DNA of 64,000 bases from Hyaloperonospora brassicae (Eukaryota > Oomycota > Peronosporomycetes > Peronosporales > Peronosporaceae): positions 62,001-126,000 of the forward strand of contig CANTFL010001283.1 of NCBI GenBank assembly GCA_947650285.1, given 5' to 3'. Of the stretch, positions 42,007 to 53,499 are shown one piece after another; positions within the stretch are counted from its first letter, which is position 1, and each line of letters begins with the position of its first letter. The notes under the pieces are model-generated. The model ran no database searches. It was not told the DNA's origin and worked only from the letters and a program-made list of their open reading frames with translations. Position numbers and translations under genes: made by a program.

Positions 42007-45003
42007 ATGAACATGTTGGACGATGATGGCAATTAGTTTCGTGCCACGCGTGAATGTAATTTTGTTTGAGTGACTACGAATGGAAGACGATCGAACGGAT
42101 GAGTTCGAATGTGGATATAATGCTGTTCGGGCCATGATGTATAAAAAAGACAAGGATTAACAGCATTTCTTCGTCTCCAAGCTCATGAAACATGAATTTG
42201 ACGCAGCGCTAGAAAGGTAGCCTTGTCTTACCATTAGGATTCTCGACAGGCAGAGCTCTTAAGAAACAGATTGCTCAACAGTTCGAACTGTTGAGACAAC
42301 AGCAGGCTTAGTCTACTGTCCCCGAGGTACCACATGTGTGGCAAAGTCACAATCGAATTTTGGGACGTAGATCGGTGACCACCTCGTTAGGGCGTCTTTT
42401 AATGGCGGAAAGTGATATCTAGTGATCTAGCAATCCGTTAGATACAAAAGATGATCCCAGCGGGGATCAACGATCCGATCCAACTGTCGCCAGAATTATG
42501 GACATGGAGCGATTTAAGACGAGGAGTAGAAAGAGGTGATTTCAATGGACCAATCTGGGACGAGTCGCAGATATATATGATTTCCATGGTGTGATATGGG
42601 TCAAAGAAGGGGGTGAAGTAAAGCAACCCGCCTGAAGTGTGATCAAGGGCAAGAACGTGCATGTCGAAGCGGGTGAAGACTGGGTCACCATTCTACACAC
42701 GAAGGTCTCTTATTTCACGAACCATTAGGACATCATTTTGACCATTATCGGCAGCTGTCGTGAATATTGTGGCAGATTCACTATGGGAAAGGTACATATG
42801 GGACCCGGTGGTGCGAAATGACTCTGTGAGGAAGGTGTAACATCCTGCAGATCGGTGACACTCTGTACCGGTCTCACAATGAAGGTTCTGATTTCTGTTA
42901 ATTATGACCCGATCTAAAAGTTTAAATACTAATGGGAGTCCAGAGAGTTATTCTGAGACATGTGGAGATTTTTTGTCCCAGATAAACCCTGATAAGTGGT
43001 ATTGGAGCACGTACAAGGAACAGAAGAACATATATTGCTTAGATGTACCGTGTCGATCCCCAACGATCTCAAATTGGGTACCAGATTGGTCATCTTCCCT
43101 GTTAATTATGACTATTCCGCTGATAAGAATAATAGATCATGATTAATACACTCGATAGAGGTCCTTGAGTGATATTTTTAAATATCAGACCAGACGGGGC
43201 AGTGGAAGCTGGTCGAATCGACGTCGCAGAACGGTTTTGGACACATTTGACATTTTGGATCACACATTGAGTGTTTTGGCGCTGAGAAAGAGTATTTGGT
43301 ACTATATTGAAGATTTGGGCAATTTTGGTGTTTTAGGTACGAAATTTGGAATACTGGAGCTATCATTAAAGTTCAAGTTACTAAATTTCGACACGTGATC
43401 AAGGGGACGATCCGGCTTAAGGGTAATAATGGTTTGGAGAACGACCTACGGTTGGGAATAGGCGTAAAGATAGGCTGGCTAGTGATTTGGTTGGTAAATA
43501 AACAGACTTGAAGTCTACTTCTTTTGCTAACGACGCGCGTTTCCTCTTCTTTTCCGGACAAGATTTCTTTGGCTTCTCCGGCGGCTTAAGGTACTACTGT
43601 TGCTAGGACATTGAGATCGATCTTGAATTGTTGGCTCAGATCGAGAAGAGCGATCCCGGACGATCTGGTCCGGATCGATCAAGATCTCACACTCAACTCA
43701 CCTGCTAAGGTAGCAGCAACAACGTAAAAGGACAGGACACAAGATCGCGAGACGGCTCAAGTGGCCAGAAGATCTGGACAAGGTGTTCAAGACAAGACCG
43801 AGCAAGTCCGATGCGATCTACTGGGCATATCGGCGTGTTTCATTTTGGCGAAACCAAGGACAGATCTGACCAAATTGCGCACTTCCAGCAATATCGGCCA
43901 ATCCCAAGACCAGATCGGACCGATCTCAACGCAAGATCGATGCAAGACTATTATTTGCTGAGTGAAGATTTCCGCACAGCGAAGACCCCGATCCCGAAGA
44001 CAAATCGAGATCGGTGTGATCCAAGAATAATATCGCGACATCTTCACATAGTGATCGCCGCGACTCAAGATCAAGATAGCAGAACCCCAGTTCGTGGTGC
44101 GAAGATTTCCGCACCGAAAGCAAACCCTCATCCCCAAACCCTCAGCGAGATCGACATCTCCCAAGGCCATTACGAAGAGCTCAAGCCAGCCCAACCGACG
44201 GGTACACAAGGTAAGCACAAGCTTATACAACAAGGCACGGATCGGAGAACCCCTTCGTGAGTCATCTAGTCTGGGCAAATGAAATTTCGACCCTCGCACA
44301 AGCGATTTTTTGAGATCGACTTCAATACCGAGCGCGTCGACCCGAAACCTTGAAAAGATGTTTTTTGAGTACAGAGGAGTATCGAAAGTCTATTGGTTAT
44401 GGTGTTATGTCGAGCTGATCGAAGCCGTAAAGGGCTGTCGTATTTTCGATGAGGAAATAAAACTCAAATTTGCTTATATTCACGTGGCTATACGTGCCTA
44501 TAACTTGGACCTTGGCACTAATGATGCATGACTAATATGAGTTTTAGTCGTTCATGGTCTTAAAAGCCCGGCCCAGACAATTGTTGAGCCGCCACGGGGT
44601 GACTTCAGGCCTCGATAAACCAATTAAACACTAAATAGGGCGAGCATGATGTGCACGCTTACTCTCAACATATACGACTTCCTCGCGAGTAATTTAATGG
44701 TCAACCCGTTCCAGAACACGCGTTAATTACTCTCTTCATGTAACTTTCACTAATTGTCTCGTCAGAACCAACTAGTTCCGATTAGAGCTGGATACGCTTT
44801 AACGTTTGATCTCAATAAATAACAAAAAGCTTTAGTTAAAGACAGATCTAAGGTAGCTATTCTATCTATCGTTCATCGAGACGACAGAACACCGGAGGTC
44901 TATTTCCAATAAATCACTGCTACGTTGAGTGCGATGGACCTAGCTTTTCATACAACACGCGAATGCAGAAGTTTAATTGCTGTCATCTACTAGGCCACTA
45001 TAG
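42007..45003 (+). pseudogene. Decayed gag of an element 4 relative, split by a 2-kb insertion
   Basis: ATGAACATGTTGGACGATGA at 42,007 equals the start of element 4 gag. Homology continues to 42,334, stops, and resumes at about 44,316 (GCGCGTCGACCCGAAAC, against GCGCGTCGTCCCGAAG in element 4). It then runs to the zinc-knuckle region (GGCCACTATAG at 44,993-45,003, matching the GHYAYEC codons). Many stops. The next insertion starts at 45,004. Confidence 0.8.
42335..44315 (+). mobile_element. Long-LTR retroelement fragment D1 inserted in gag
   Basis: 42,335 to about 43,520 is a repeat also found at 62,951-64,000 (for example CAATCTGGGACGAGTCGCAG in both, and TTTGGTTGG before AATAAA at the end). 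It is probably an LTR of about 1.2 kb. About 800 bp of unique internal sequence follow, with overlapping 150-170 codon frames on both strands and no known motif. There is no second LTR, so the element is truncated. TACCACA (left) and TACCGAG (right) may be a decayed target duplication. Confidence 0.65.
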
Positions 45004-46257
45004 TGTGGAGTATTTCCGAACGTTACATTCCATACTTTTAACTCGATTATAGGAGTAGTGAACCCGACGAGAGAAGCCAAAGCACATCGAGGTCGACGAG
45101 AAGAGACCTGATGAGATGAGACTCGACGAAATAAGACTCGACGAGGAAAGACTCAACGAGATAAGGCTCGACGTTATACGGCTAGATGAGTGAGTAGTCG
45201 ACGAGCCAAGACCCGACGTGGTAACACTCGACGTGCCAAGATTCGATGAGCCAAGAATTGACGAGCCAAGCCGTGATTAGAGAGCACGATGATGAATGTC
45301 CATCCCACTAGGTATTCGTATAGGACGACTGGGGGACGAAAGAGAACCACTTAAGAGTCCTTTTGCAATCATGAAAAGAAAAAAATATAATCAAATCAGA
45401 ACAAAAATTTCAAGGTTAAGACACGTATACTCGTGGTCGTTACGTCCCTGTGTGAACTGGATTATGCCTGCGGTCGAGTCTCGAGGAGCATAGATGGTAG
45501 AGGTCTCGATTGGAAACGTCCAGAGTAACTTCGGACCGGGGAGGGCATTACTCGCTTCCAGCGAAAGTTAAGTCTCGTCACAAGGCGGGCCGACTACTTC
45601 ATCGACAACACCGCTCCAAGACTCGAGAACGACAAGCCGGTCACCCAGCAGACGGCACTGTTCAAAGTCTCGTCAAGCGACGATCCAGTAAGTATATATA
45701 CAAGGACATTGTAATCTTTTCGGTTGGGCGTATACTGCGCCCGGTGACCCGTAAACGCGTGAAAATGCCGACATTTAACACATTGGTAAGAGGTCACACG
45801 ATTGGAGGAACGGAAACTGCTGAGCTCAGGCAGTATTATATAAAAGAGTGTTAGCGGTTGGAGGTATTCAGCTAGTCGAGATCCACAACTGAACCCAAAG
45901 GGGCAAACCGCGAAGGTAATTGGCCCGACTTACAAGCCCAACTGCGCCGACTATCTCGGCGATTATTGTGTTGTTACCTTGAGAATGTATTGCCACAAAT
46001 CTGAATTACTACTTTACCACAACTAGTGCCGTGACACGGTACTTTATAGAGTGCAATTCGGTGAGCAGGCACCAAACAACCAATGAACATTTGAGTCATA
46101 TAGCCGACTTGTGCAAGCGACAACACCCCGGCGACAGCTAGGACGACTCCGCCAAATGTCAAACTAGGTAAAATTGATGGTACCTTAAGCAGACGCAAGG
46201 GCTGATCGAGCCATTCATTATGAAGACTTCCAAAATAGTGGCCACGATAGTGTGGAG
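45004..46257 (+). mobile_element. Truncated element of the element 5 family (LTR plus leader)
   Basis: LTR 45,004-46,021 (TGTGGAGTATTTCC to TTTACCACA) in the opposite orientation to element 5, followed by a leader of about 215 bp that resembles the element 5 leader (ACTAGTGCCG here, ACTAGTACCG there). The U3 part has a run of 15-bp GACTCGACGAG repeats (about 45,070-45,280). It ends at an 18-bp repeat of its own left junction. Confidence 0.75.
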
Positions 46258-47363
46258 TGTGGTACAGTAGTTAGTTATTTCTGTAATTCAACAGTCTCAA
46301 CGTACAAACACAACAATCGCCGAGTTAAGTTGGCTACACGGGCTGGTACGTTTGGATAAATCCCTACGTGTTTCGCCCCTTCGGGGTTAAGTTGTGGCTC
46401 TCGCCTAACCGATTCCTTACAACCGATTCCTCCAGAGGCCTGCCTGAGCTCAGCAGTCTCAAAACATCTCGCTTCCTGTGACTTCACACCAAAGGATGGA
46501 AGCCGACGCTTACGCGCTTTGATATGTCACCGGGAGCAGTGTATACCCGACTAGAAGATTTTATCTACCCTCGGCTGAGGCCCACCGGCTTGTCGTTCGA
46601 CAAGACTTTCAACAGTGCCGTCTATTGGGTCACCGGCTTGTCACTTGACAAGTCTAACAACTGCCCCTTCACTAGGTTTACCGGCTCGTCGACGACGAGA
46701 CTCCTTCTTTCGCTAATAGCGAGCGCTGCCCAACCCGGGCCTTCCTAAACGCTTAGCGCTACCATTCGATACCTCTACAAGCTATGCCTCTCGAGGTTCG
46801 ACGGCAGGCATAATATAGTCCACGCAGGGACTTACCTTAAGGTGTACGCGTGTCCTGGACTTAGCAAATTATGCACTGTATTGATTATCTCATTTCCTCT
46901 TCCTGACCGCGAAGGGACTCTTTCGTGGCTTCCCTTCGTCGCCCTCATCATCCTATAATAATGCCTAGTGTTTTGGATCATTCATCATCTCATTCTCTAA
47001 TCTTCTCGCGTCGAGTCTTGGTTCGTCGAGTCTTCCTGCGTCGGGCCTTCACTCGTCAAGCCTTCTCTCGTCAAGTCTTCTCTGTTCAAGTCTTCTCTTG
47101 TCGAGTCTTCTCTCTTCGAGTCTTCTCTCTTCGAGTCTTCTCTTGTCGAGTCTTCTCTTGTCAAGTCTTTACTCGTCGATTCTTTACTCGTCGATTATTC
47201 ACTCCTCGAGCCTTCACTCTTCGATTCTTTTCTCGTCGAGTTCCCCCTCGTCGAGCCATGATTGGCGGACGTCGACGCGCTTCGGTTTCTCTCTCCGGGT
47301 TCACCCCTCCTATTATCAAGTCAATAGTATCGGATACCTCATTTGGCCATATTCTACACCACA
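46258..47363 (-). repeat. Element 5 3' LTR (1,106 bp)
   Basis: In element orientation TGTGGTGTAGAAT to ACTGTACCACA. It contains the 15-bp repeat block (about 46,990-47,260) and three stem-loops at exactly 48-bp spacing (46,589; 46,637; 46,685). Confidence 0.92.
46990..47260. repeat. 15-bp tandem repeat block in the element 5 LTR
   Basis: About 18 imperfect copies of a 15-bp unit (TCGTCGAGTCTTCTC) run without a break. The same block is at 60,715-60,945 with one unit fewer. The related LTR at 45,004 has the reverse-oriented version, and the solo LTR at 28,121 only a few copies. It lies in U3, where promoter or enhancer repeats are common. Confidence 0.9.
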
Positions 47364-47538
47364 ACTGCTCTGGTCGTGGTATTAACCTAACCGGCGAGTG
47401 TTTCCACCAGTGTATTTCTCTCTCCACGAATCGCTCAGCTTGAGCTTGCTCTTCTCTCTTTTGTCGACCTATGGTACGCTGTGACTTTTCATGCTTGCTC
47501 TCACGCCTGTAGCTGCATTGTCGTCGTGTCATTCTGCA

Positions 47539-50500
47539 ATGCGTTGTTCTACTCAGTCTCAGTCACCAGATACGCCATCTAGTCCAGTCATTTCCGCTGC
47601 TTGCGTTATGGTGGGTGTTGTGATTTGTCTCGCCCACATCCCATTCCGTCCTGACTCCTTGTGATACACGGTGCTCGCATGCTCTTCTTCGCTTTGGACC
47701 AACTTGTCTTCTAGTGCAGTCGGTTCGGCGAACACCAGTCCTCCCATCGATTCTCTTCTTGAAGCTGTCAACGTCCCACGAGTTGTCGCTGTTTCATCGA
47801 GTACGCCTGATTGACTCAAAGCTGCGGTGGGCTTGCAACGATTGCAGCCTGGACATAAAGATTCTCCGCCATCTGACTCGTACGAAACTATGCCGCCGCC
47901 CTGCGATCCTTGTTCGCAAGTGTCTTCATCTTCCAGAAGTCGCCTTGGTGATATGTCGGACGTCGTCGCTGAGAACCCGACCATCGTTGCTGAGCTCCGT
48001 AGGACGCTGAGAGGCATGGAACACCGGACCCAGCAGCGTGAGGTAGATCTTGTGAGGATCATTGCCTTTTATTGGAGAATCCACGGCCGTTGCTTGATGC
48101 GGCAACTCGTCAATCCATTCGGCAGGCCACGCCTCTCGCCTACTTAGCCGTCCTTTCCGGTGCAGATGTTGTTGTGTCTCTCGAACCCACGGACTCGGTA
48201 GCTCGGTCGTGCGTAGCACTTGAGCAGTCGGACTATAGTAGCGCAGCACTTCGTCGACGTATGAAGGCTGCGATCGCCGAGTTCGTGAACCTGCGCGCTC
48301 AACTGAAGCCGACCCAGGTGGAAGCTGCTACTTGGTAGGAAGCTGCAGTTAAGGACCACCGCGTCATCGAGTCACTAAAGAATTCAATCTTCACCTTAGA
48401 GACGGAAGCCTTCTCGTGTGTCTACCCAGCGCGCAGAACGACAAGAGTCAGCGGACCGTATGATCTCTAGCTTGCAAGTGGCCATCAAAGCGCGGGACCG
48501 CAAAATTTCTTGCCCTACTGGTCGACTCGCCGAGTCTCGAGCCCAAAAAGCCGCTATATATGGAGCCACATCGGCGTACTACCGCAAGTTGCAAGAAAAT
48601 ACCATGGCCATGTGCAATGGCGGCGACCACGCCTTGCACTCTGCTCAGGGACTCATTAAAGATCAGCGTCACGTAATCAGCGGCTTGCAGAACAAACTTC
48701 GGCATCATTGTGTTCCACGGCCCTTAAATCCAAGTCTCACTATTGCAGCTATCACCGGCGTCGAAGCTCCGGGTTTGTATCTCGTGAGCTAGAGCTGAAT
48801 TATCGCTTGTGTCGTCTTTTCGCTCAGCGGTTTCCTGACGTCATCTAACTCGGCTCGGCGGCGGGGTCGCAATTACTATCTCTTTAATTAGAATCGGTCG
48901 GCTCGTCGTCAAGTGGTGTTTCGCCCAGCGAAGCTCGTTCTGCGTTGATGGATCCCGTTCCTCTCGGACGCCCCTTGCCACTCTCACCCTCGACGCCGTC
49001 GACTGGCTCGCGCATCACGCTCTTGCCTTCTTCACTGCCAGTATATCCGATCCGTGGTGAGGTGTCTACTGAAGTTACGCCGAGTGTGCCGTCAGTTTCG
49101 GTTACTCTAATCCAGTCTCACCACTCGTCAAGTCCGATTTCTTCGTCCAGTCGACCATTGTCGACGACGTCTGCGCCTTCCCTTCCCGCTTCACTGTCGG
49201 CTGTGTCTCTACCGGCCCCGACTGAAAGCGGTGGTAAAGTGTCATCCTTGCCATCGCCTGTCACCTCCCCGTGTTCGACGATTGCGACTGACCCTTTGGC
49301 TCAGCGAAGCACCAGGAATAGGCGCGCGTCCATCCCGACAAGTCCGTTGGGCAGCCCGGTGGTCGCACTGTCGCGTGTCCTTCGAAGTCGCGGTCGGGAT
49401 AGCTCCTCACGAACATCCACTGGATCTCGACGAGTGTTTTCCTCCGTTTCCGGATAGACGTCGTTGACCGCGTCTTATTCCTCGATCGCGGCTTCTCTAT
49501 CATCGGCTACAATGTCAAGGATTCGAATATTGTATCCACGTCCGCGGGTATGGACCCAGCACCTTCGACCCCTAGTTCGGTTGCCGCGCGCTCGCGTGCT
49601 TCTACAAGGCGTGGTCGCGATCGTCACCCACATCTACCAGATGGAACCCGATGACTTAATCCTCGAGTTTCCGGATTAGCGTCGGTGACTCCATTGACTA
49701 TGCTGACGTCGGCGGCCACAGCGACTTTGTTGACGCTGTGGCCACGTCTCCGACCTTAATTGTCTCGGTTCTACCGCCGCCTCTCGCGGTGCCTGCCGTT
49801 CCCGCGACCTCATCATCAAGCTTGGTCTATGCCACCGTGCTTCCAGCGACACCGATAAAGAAACGCAAGTCGGGTCGTTCTTCCTCGTCCACGCCCGCCA
49901 AACAATCCATGCTGGTGTCTACACCGGCAGCTAGTTCCATCGTCTCTTCAACTGCGCCTCGGGCAATGTCGACTTTCCGATCAAGCATTTCGTCAGCTGA
50001 GGCCATTAAAACAGCTGAGGCAGCTGTCGCACCTTCCATTCCCGCATCGGTGATGTTGGAGTTGCCTTCCTCGGTAGTTGTGCCCCTGTCGGTTCTTCAA
50101 ACCCGCGCGGCCCAGGCTGCAACACGTGATTCTCGTCATACTCTCGCGATGAGGCAAAGTGTGGATATCACGTTTTACCACCATGGCTTGGCTCGGTGTT
50201 GGGCCCGTATTACTGCCGCTAGGTCGCCTCTTCGCCTGGAAGATATCCATGGAAGATCTGTAGTTGCGGCTACTCCCGTGTCAGAGGCTGCTCTTCGCGC
50301 GATGATGGACGTGTTCAGCCCGTCTCGTCTTTGTCAGGTGACTCTCGTTTTGTTCCCGGACTCACCAATCTTTGTGGCTGTGGCTCGCTTGATGACGCTC
50401 GGGCCAGACTCTCGTTTGCTGAAAGGTATCACCGGACGAACAGAATGCTGGACGCTGTCTGTGAACCATGGGTTCGATACCGCGGGTTCCGTCATGAAGT

Positions 50501-51130
50501 CGACGGTGATGGGACTGTTGATTCTAGATCGAAGGTGTACGTTGCGTAATGGAACAGGAGTCATTGACTCGTCGATTCCAACGTCCTATGGGGATTCACC
50601 CAGACTTTGACTCTGACCGGTCGACTGCTGATGTGAGAACTCTTCTCGCGCTTTAGTCGAAATACTCCGCTGCTCGAAAGCGTCGTGGAGATCTACTCCG
50701 ACTGGCTGTAAAGTCCCTCAACCGTTTCCTCGATGAAGCTGTCTCTGTGCGGATGCGGGACGGACCGGCCCCTGCGCTCGATCCCGGGCTCTATTTTGAA
50801 CCCTTCGTGCCCCACTACCTACCAGTGAGTCACGCGTGGATTCCTTCCAGTCCTGACTGGTTTGTCGAACTCGGTTCGTTGGATGCTTCGGAGCCATGGC
50901 GGATCTGGTGGTTGACTCAGCCAAAAGAGCACCCTTACAACACTTGTTTCCGACCACGCCATCCTAAGTTTCTAGTTTTTGTGCCCACAAGCGTTGTCGA
51001 GAGTGATGTGGTGTCTCATATCGTCGAGGATGATGTTTTTAACGAACCCGATCCTCCTACTGTGAGCCCCGTTGCCTCGGTTCCTGAAAATCGTCGTGAC
51101 ACGCAGATTTTCGCCACCTCGGTCGCCTAG
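47539..51130 (+). pseudogene. Element 5 antisense gene, large unknown protein, broken
   Basis: ATG 47,539 lies 176 nt from the inner edge of the 3' LTR, opposite gag-pol. Collinear open stretches follow: 47,539-48,147 (with TGA at 47,662 and one more), 48,072-48,338, 48,418-48,792, 48,945-49,457, 49,738-50,610 and 50,747-51,130. The order suggests a protein of about 1,100 residues. First come helical, Arg/Glu/Gln-rich segments (ENPTIVAELRRTLRGMEHRT, ESADRMISSLQVAIKARDRK). A long Ser/Pro/Thr-rich middle follows, and then a globular end (RNGTGVIDSSIPTSYGD, WIPSSPDWFVELGSLDASEP, HPKFLVFVPTSVVESDV). No family recognised. Copies of the minus frames in this region are less protein-like. Confidence 0.65.
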
Positions 51131-51499
51131 CGTTTTACTTCGCAGCCCGAAGAATTTGCGGATAACGTCGCCATTGCCTAATTCCTGTAGTCATTCTGGT
51201 CGGTAGCTCGTCTCGCCAAGTCTTAGGTTCTCGAGTGTTGACTCGCCGAGTATCGATTGGCCGATTTTTGACTTGTCGCGTCTTCCTTGTCGAGTATATA
51301 GGTAATCCATTTAAGTAATTCAGTCCGTTTCTTCCATGTACCTTGTACGATATTGACGCAGTTGGTTACCCCTTCATTTCTGCCTGCGTGTCATCACAGG
51401 AATAATGGTATTGGTGGCTGTGGTGCATGGCTAACATTCGTCTGCCACCCGCACCATCTTCAACCGATTTTCACGCTTCTTCTGCCATAGGTAATCGTA

Positions 51500-51779
51500 T
51501 AACAGACCTCCGCATGACAAATTAGATAACGGCTCCCATGTCGGTGTGTCATAACCCCTCCACCTTTACCAGGAACCATCGCTGAGTCCTGCCGATGCTT
51601 GTCGAGAGTGGTAAGTTGACATCCAAGATTGCTTCTACTTTATATCGCCCGCTGTCTTCACCTGGATCCCAACAATCCTCTGGGAGGAGTCCTTTATCAA
51701 AATAGAAACGGTTAGCCCACACGGGTCCAATTACCAACCGTCTGGTAGGACGTTCACCATGGTCCCTGACCTTCTTCAA
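51500..51779 (-). pseudogene. Element 5 chromodomain
   Basis: FYFDKGLLPEDCWDPGEDSG then RYKVEAILDVNLPLS and RWFLVKVEGL, after which a TAG is followed by DTPTWEPLSNLSCGGLLYDY. VKVEGL...TWEP is the chromodomain core, with the aromatic Trp kept. Confidence 0.75.
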
Positions 51780-52299
51780 GCGTGATCAAAGTACGATTGG
51801 ATAGAATCGAAACCCACTCTTGTCGGGAAACTCCAATTAGAAAGCAAAATCCTCCACTTTCCGCTTTATGCGGACCGGCCTTTGCCATCGATGAGCCCGT
51901 TTCTTCTTCAGACTAGGCTTAACTTTCTCCATGAACAGCCATACTTTATCCCATTCTTTATACCTGTCTTCGCCTCACGACTCTCTTTCTTAATCTTGTT
52001 GCTTTGCTTCTTGAGTATGATCTGATTGCGCTGTTCGTGAGAGGGTTCGTCGTTCCGTCGGCTTAGCCTTTCATTATGATCTCTTGCTCGTCGAGCTTTC
52101 GCGCTCACTTGATGATCCTTCGCGAGCCTGAGCGCTATCTCTCGTTGTCGATTCGATCCGCTTCTTCGCATGAATGGGTTGCTGAGTCCGTCACTTTGTC
52201 CACTCCAGCCGGTGTTCTCCGGATCAGCTCGGTCATAGCCTTCAGTGTAGAGTGTGCGTCCTAACCATGTATGAGGTAGAAAGGGGTCTCCTTTCTCGT

Positions 52300-53306
52300 T
52301 GAGTCACTGGGGTGATTGATCGCGTGTACTAATCGCTCGGCAATGTCGTCCCAGTCTGCTTAAAGAGGGTCTTCCACATGCACGCGCAATGTCGTTAACA
52401 TCGTCTCCACGCTGCGTTCTTGTTGTCCCATTGTTAGGGGTTTGTAACTCAACGTAGATCTAGAATTAAAACCCATCATCTTGGCGTACGTTTGAAACAC
52501 CTCAATGATGAATCTCGGGTCTCTATCATGGCGAACGAGGCTGGATGTTTCAAAACGACAAAATATATTTTCTTCGAAAGCCTTCGCGCTTTCTAAAGCA
52601 CCTGTTGCGCTCATGGCTTTCGCAATCACGAATCCTGTGAAGTGATTTTAAAACAGTAGCAGCGCCGTATTTCAACGTCGGGTTGTCGGTAAAAGGATGA
52701 CAAAGTCCATTAAGACCACCTGATTAGATCGTTCGGATATGACGTTTCCCGGCGAGTGGTCTCTGAAGTGAGGTGAGCTCTTGGTGGCACTGCAATCTTG
52801 AAATGCCTGTATGTGTTTTTCAAATCGGCGTACATCCCGGTTCAGTAAAATTTGGACTTCGCTCGGTAAAACGTCCTCACGATCTTTTGGTTTCCGCCTT
52901 CCACGGAGTCATGACAGTTTAGCAGAACCCCATCGATCAGAGTCGTTAATACAAACAACCTTAACTTTAGGTCTTCGTTCATCAACTCCCTCAACTCGCG
53001 ACGCCGGCCTAGGTAATAGATTATTTTAACCTCGCTAAGTACGAAACGATCTACTATTTTCCCAGCGTAGATAACCTTTCTATGGGTCAGATTTATGAAC
53101 TCGCCCCTAAGGAACATCTTTAGCCCTGCCCACTTCTCTTCCTCATCTCGAGCTTTCGAGATCCTTTCTCTGCGTTCGGCTTGTACGACTAACGGACAGA
53201 TGTCTTGAATACTCGGTGTTTTTCGGCGTCTAGGCGAATTTATCGAGTATTTTGGTACTTGTCGAGTCTCGGATCGTCGAGTAATTTTCTCGGATTCCTC
53301 CCGCAT
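52300..53306 (-). pseudogene. Element 5 integrase
   Basis: 53,306-52,842 is open: ICPLVVQAERRERISKARDE, KMFLRGEFINLTH and the finger start NCHDSVEGGNQKIVRTFY, where a His of HHCC is Asn. The core resumes at 52,629-52,360 with KAMSATGALESAKAFEENIF, SLVRHDRDPRFIIEVFQ (second Asp) and MGQQERSVETM (Glu). The first Asp region lies in broken sequence between them. Confidence 0.8.
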
Positions 53307-53499
53307 GTCTGCGTCATCGAAATGTTATGGCACTTGATCGCTCTTTTCCAGGTGTGTTCTTGCGCAAATTGGTGTTTACGGTTGGTATCGGGTCGGTTTG
53401 ACCATCAAATCGGACTCGTCGATTTTTGTTTCGCGTAGTTGATGTCATCGCTGGCAGCTCTTTCTCTTCTGACGACGAGGGAGTATCAACAAGTAACCT

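Noticed and set aside
47098..47385. Ser/Leu-rich ORF in the element 5 LTR
   Set aside because: Translation of the 15-bp repeat block, not a gene.
47559..48062. 167-codon minus-strand frame in the 3' part of element 5
   Set aside because: It could be sense-strand coding, but the plus-strand frame starting at 47,539 continues with better protein-like text into the following segments; kept as the less likely reading.
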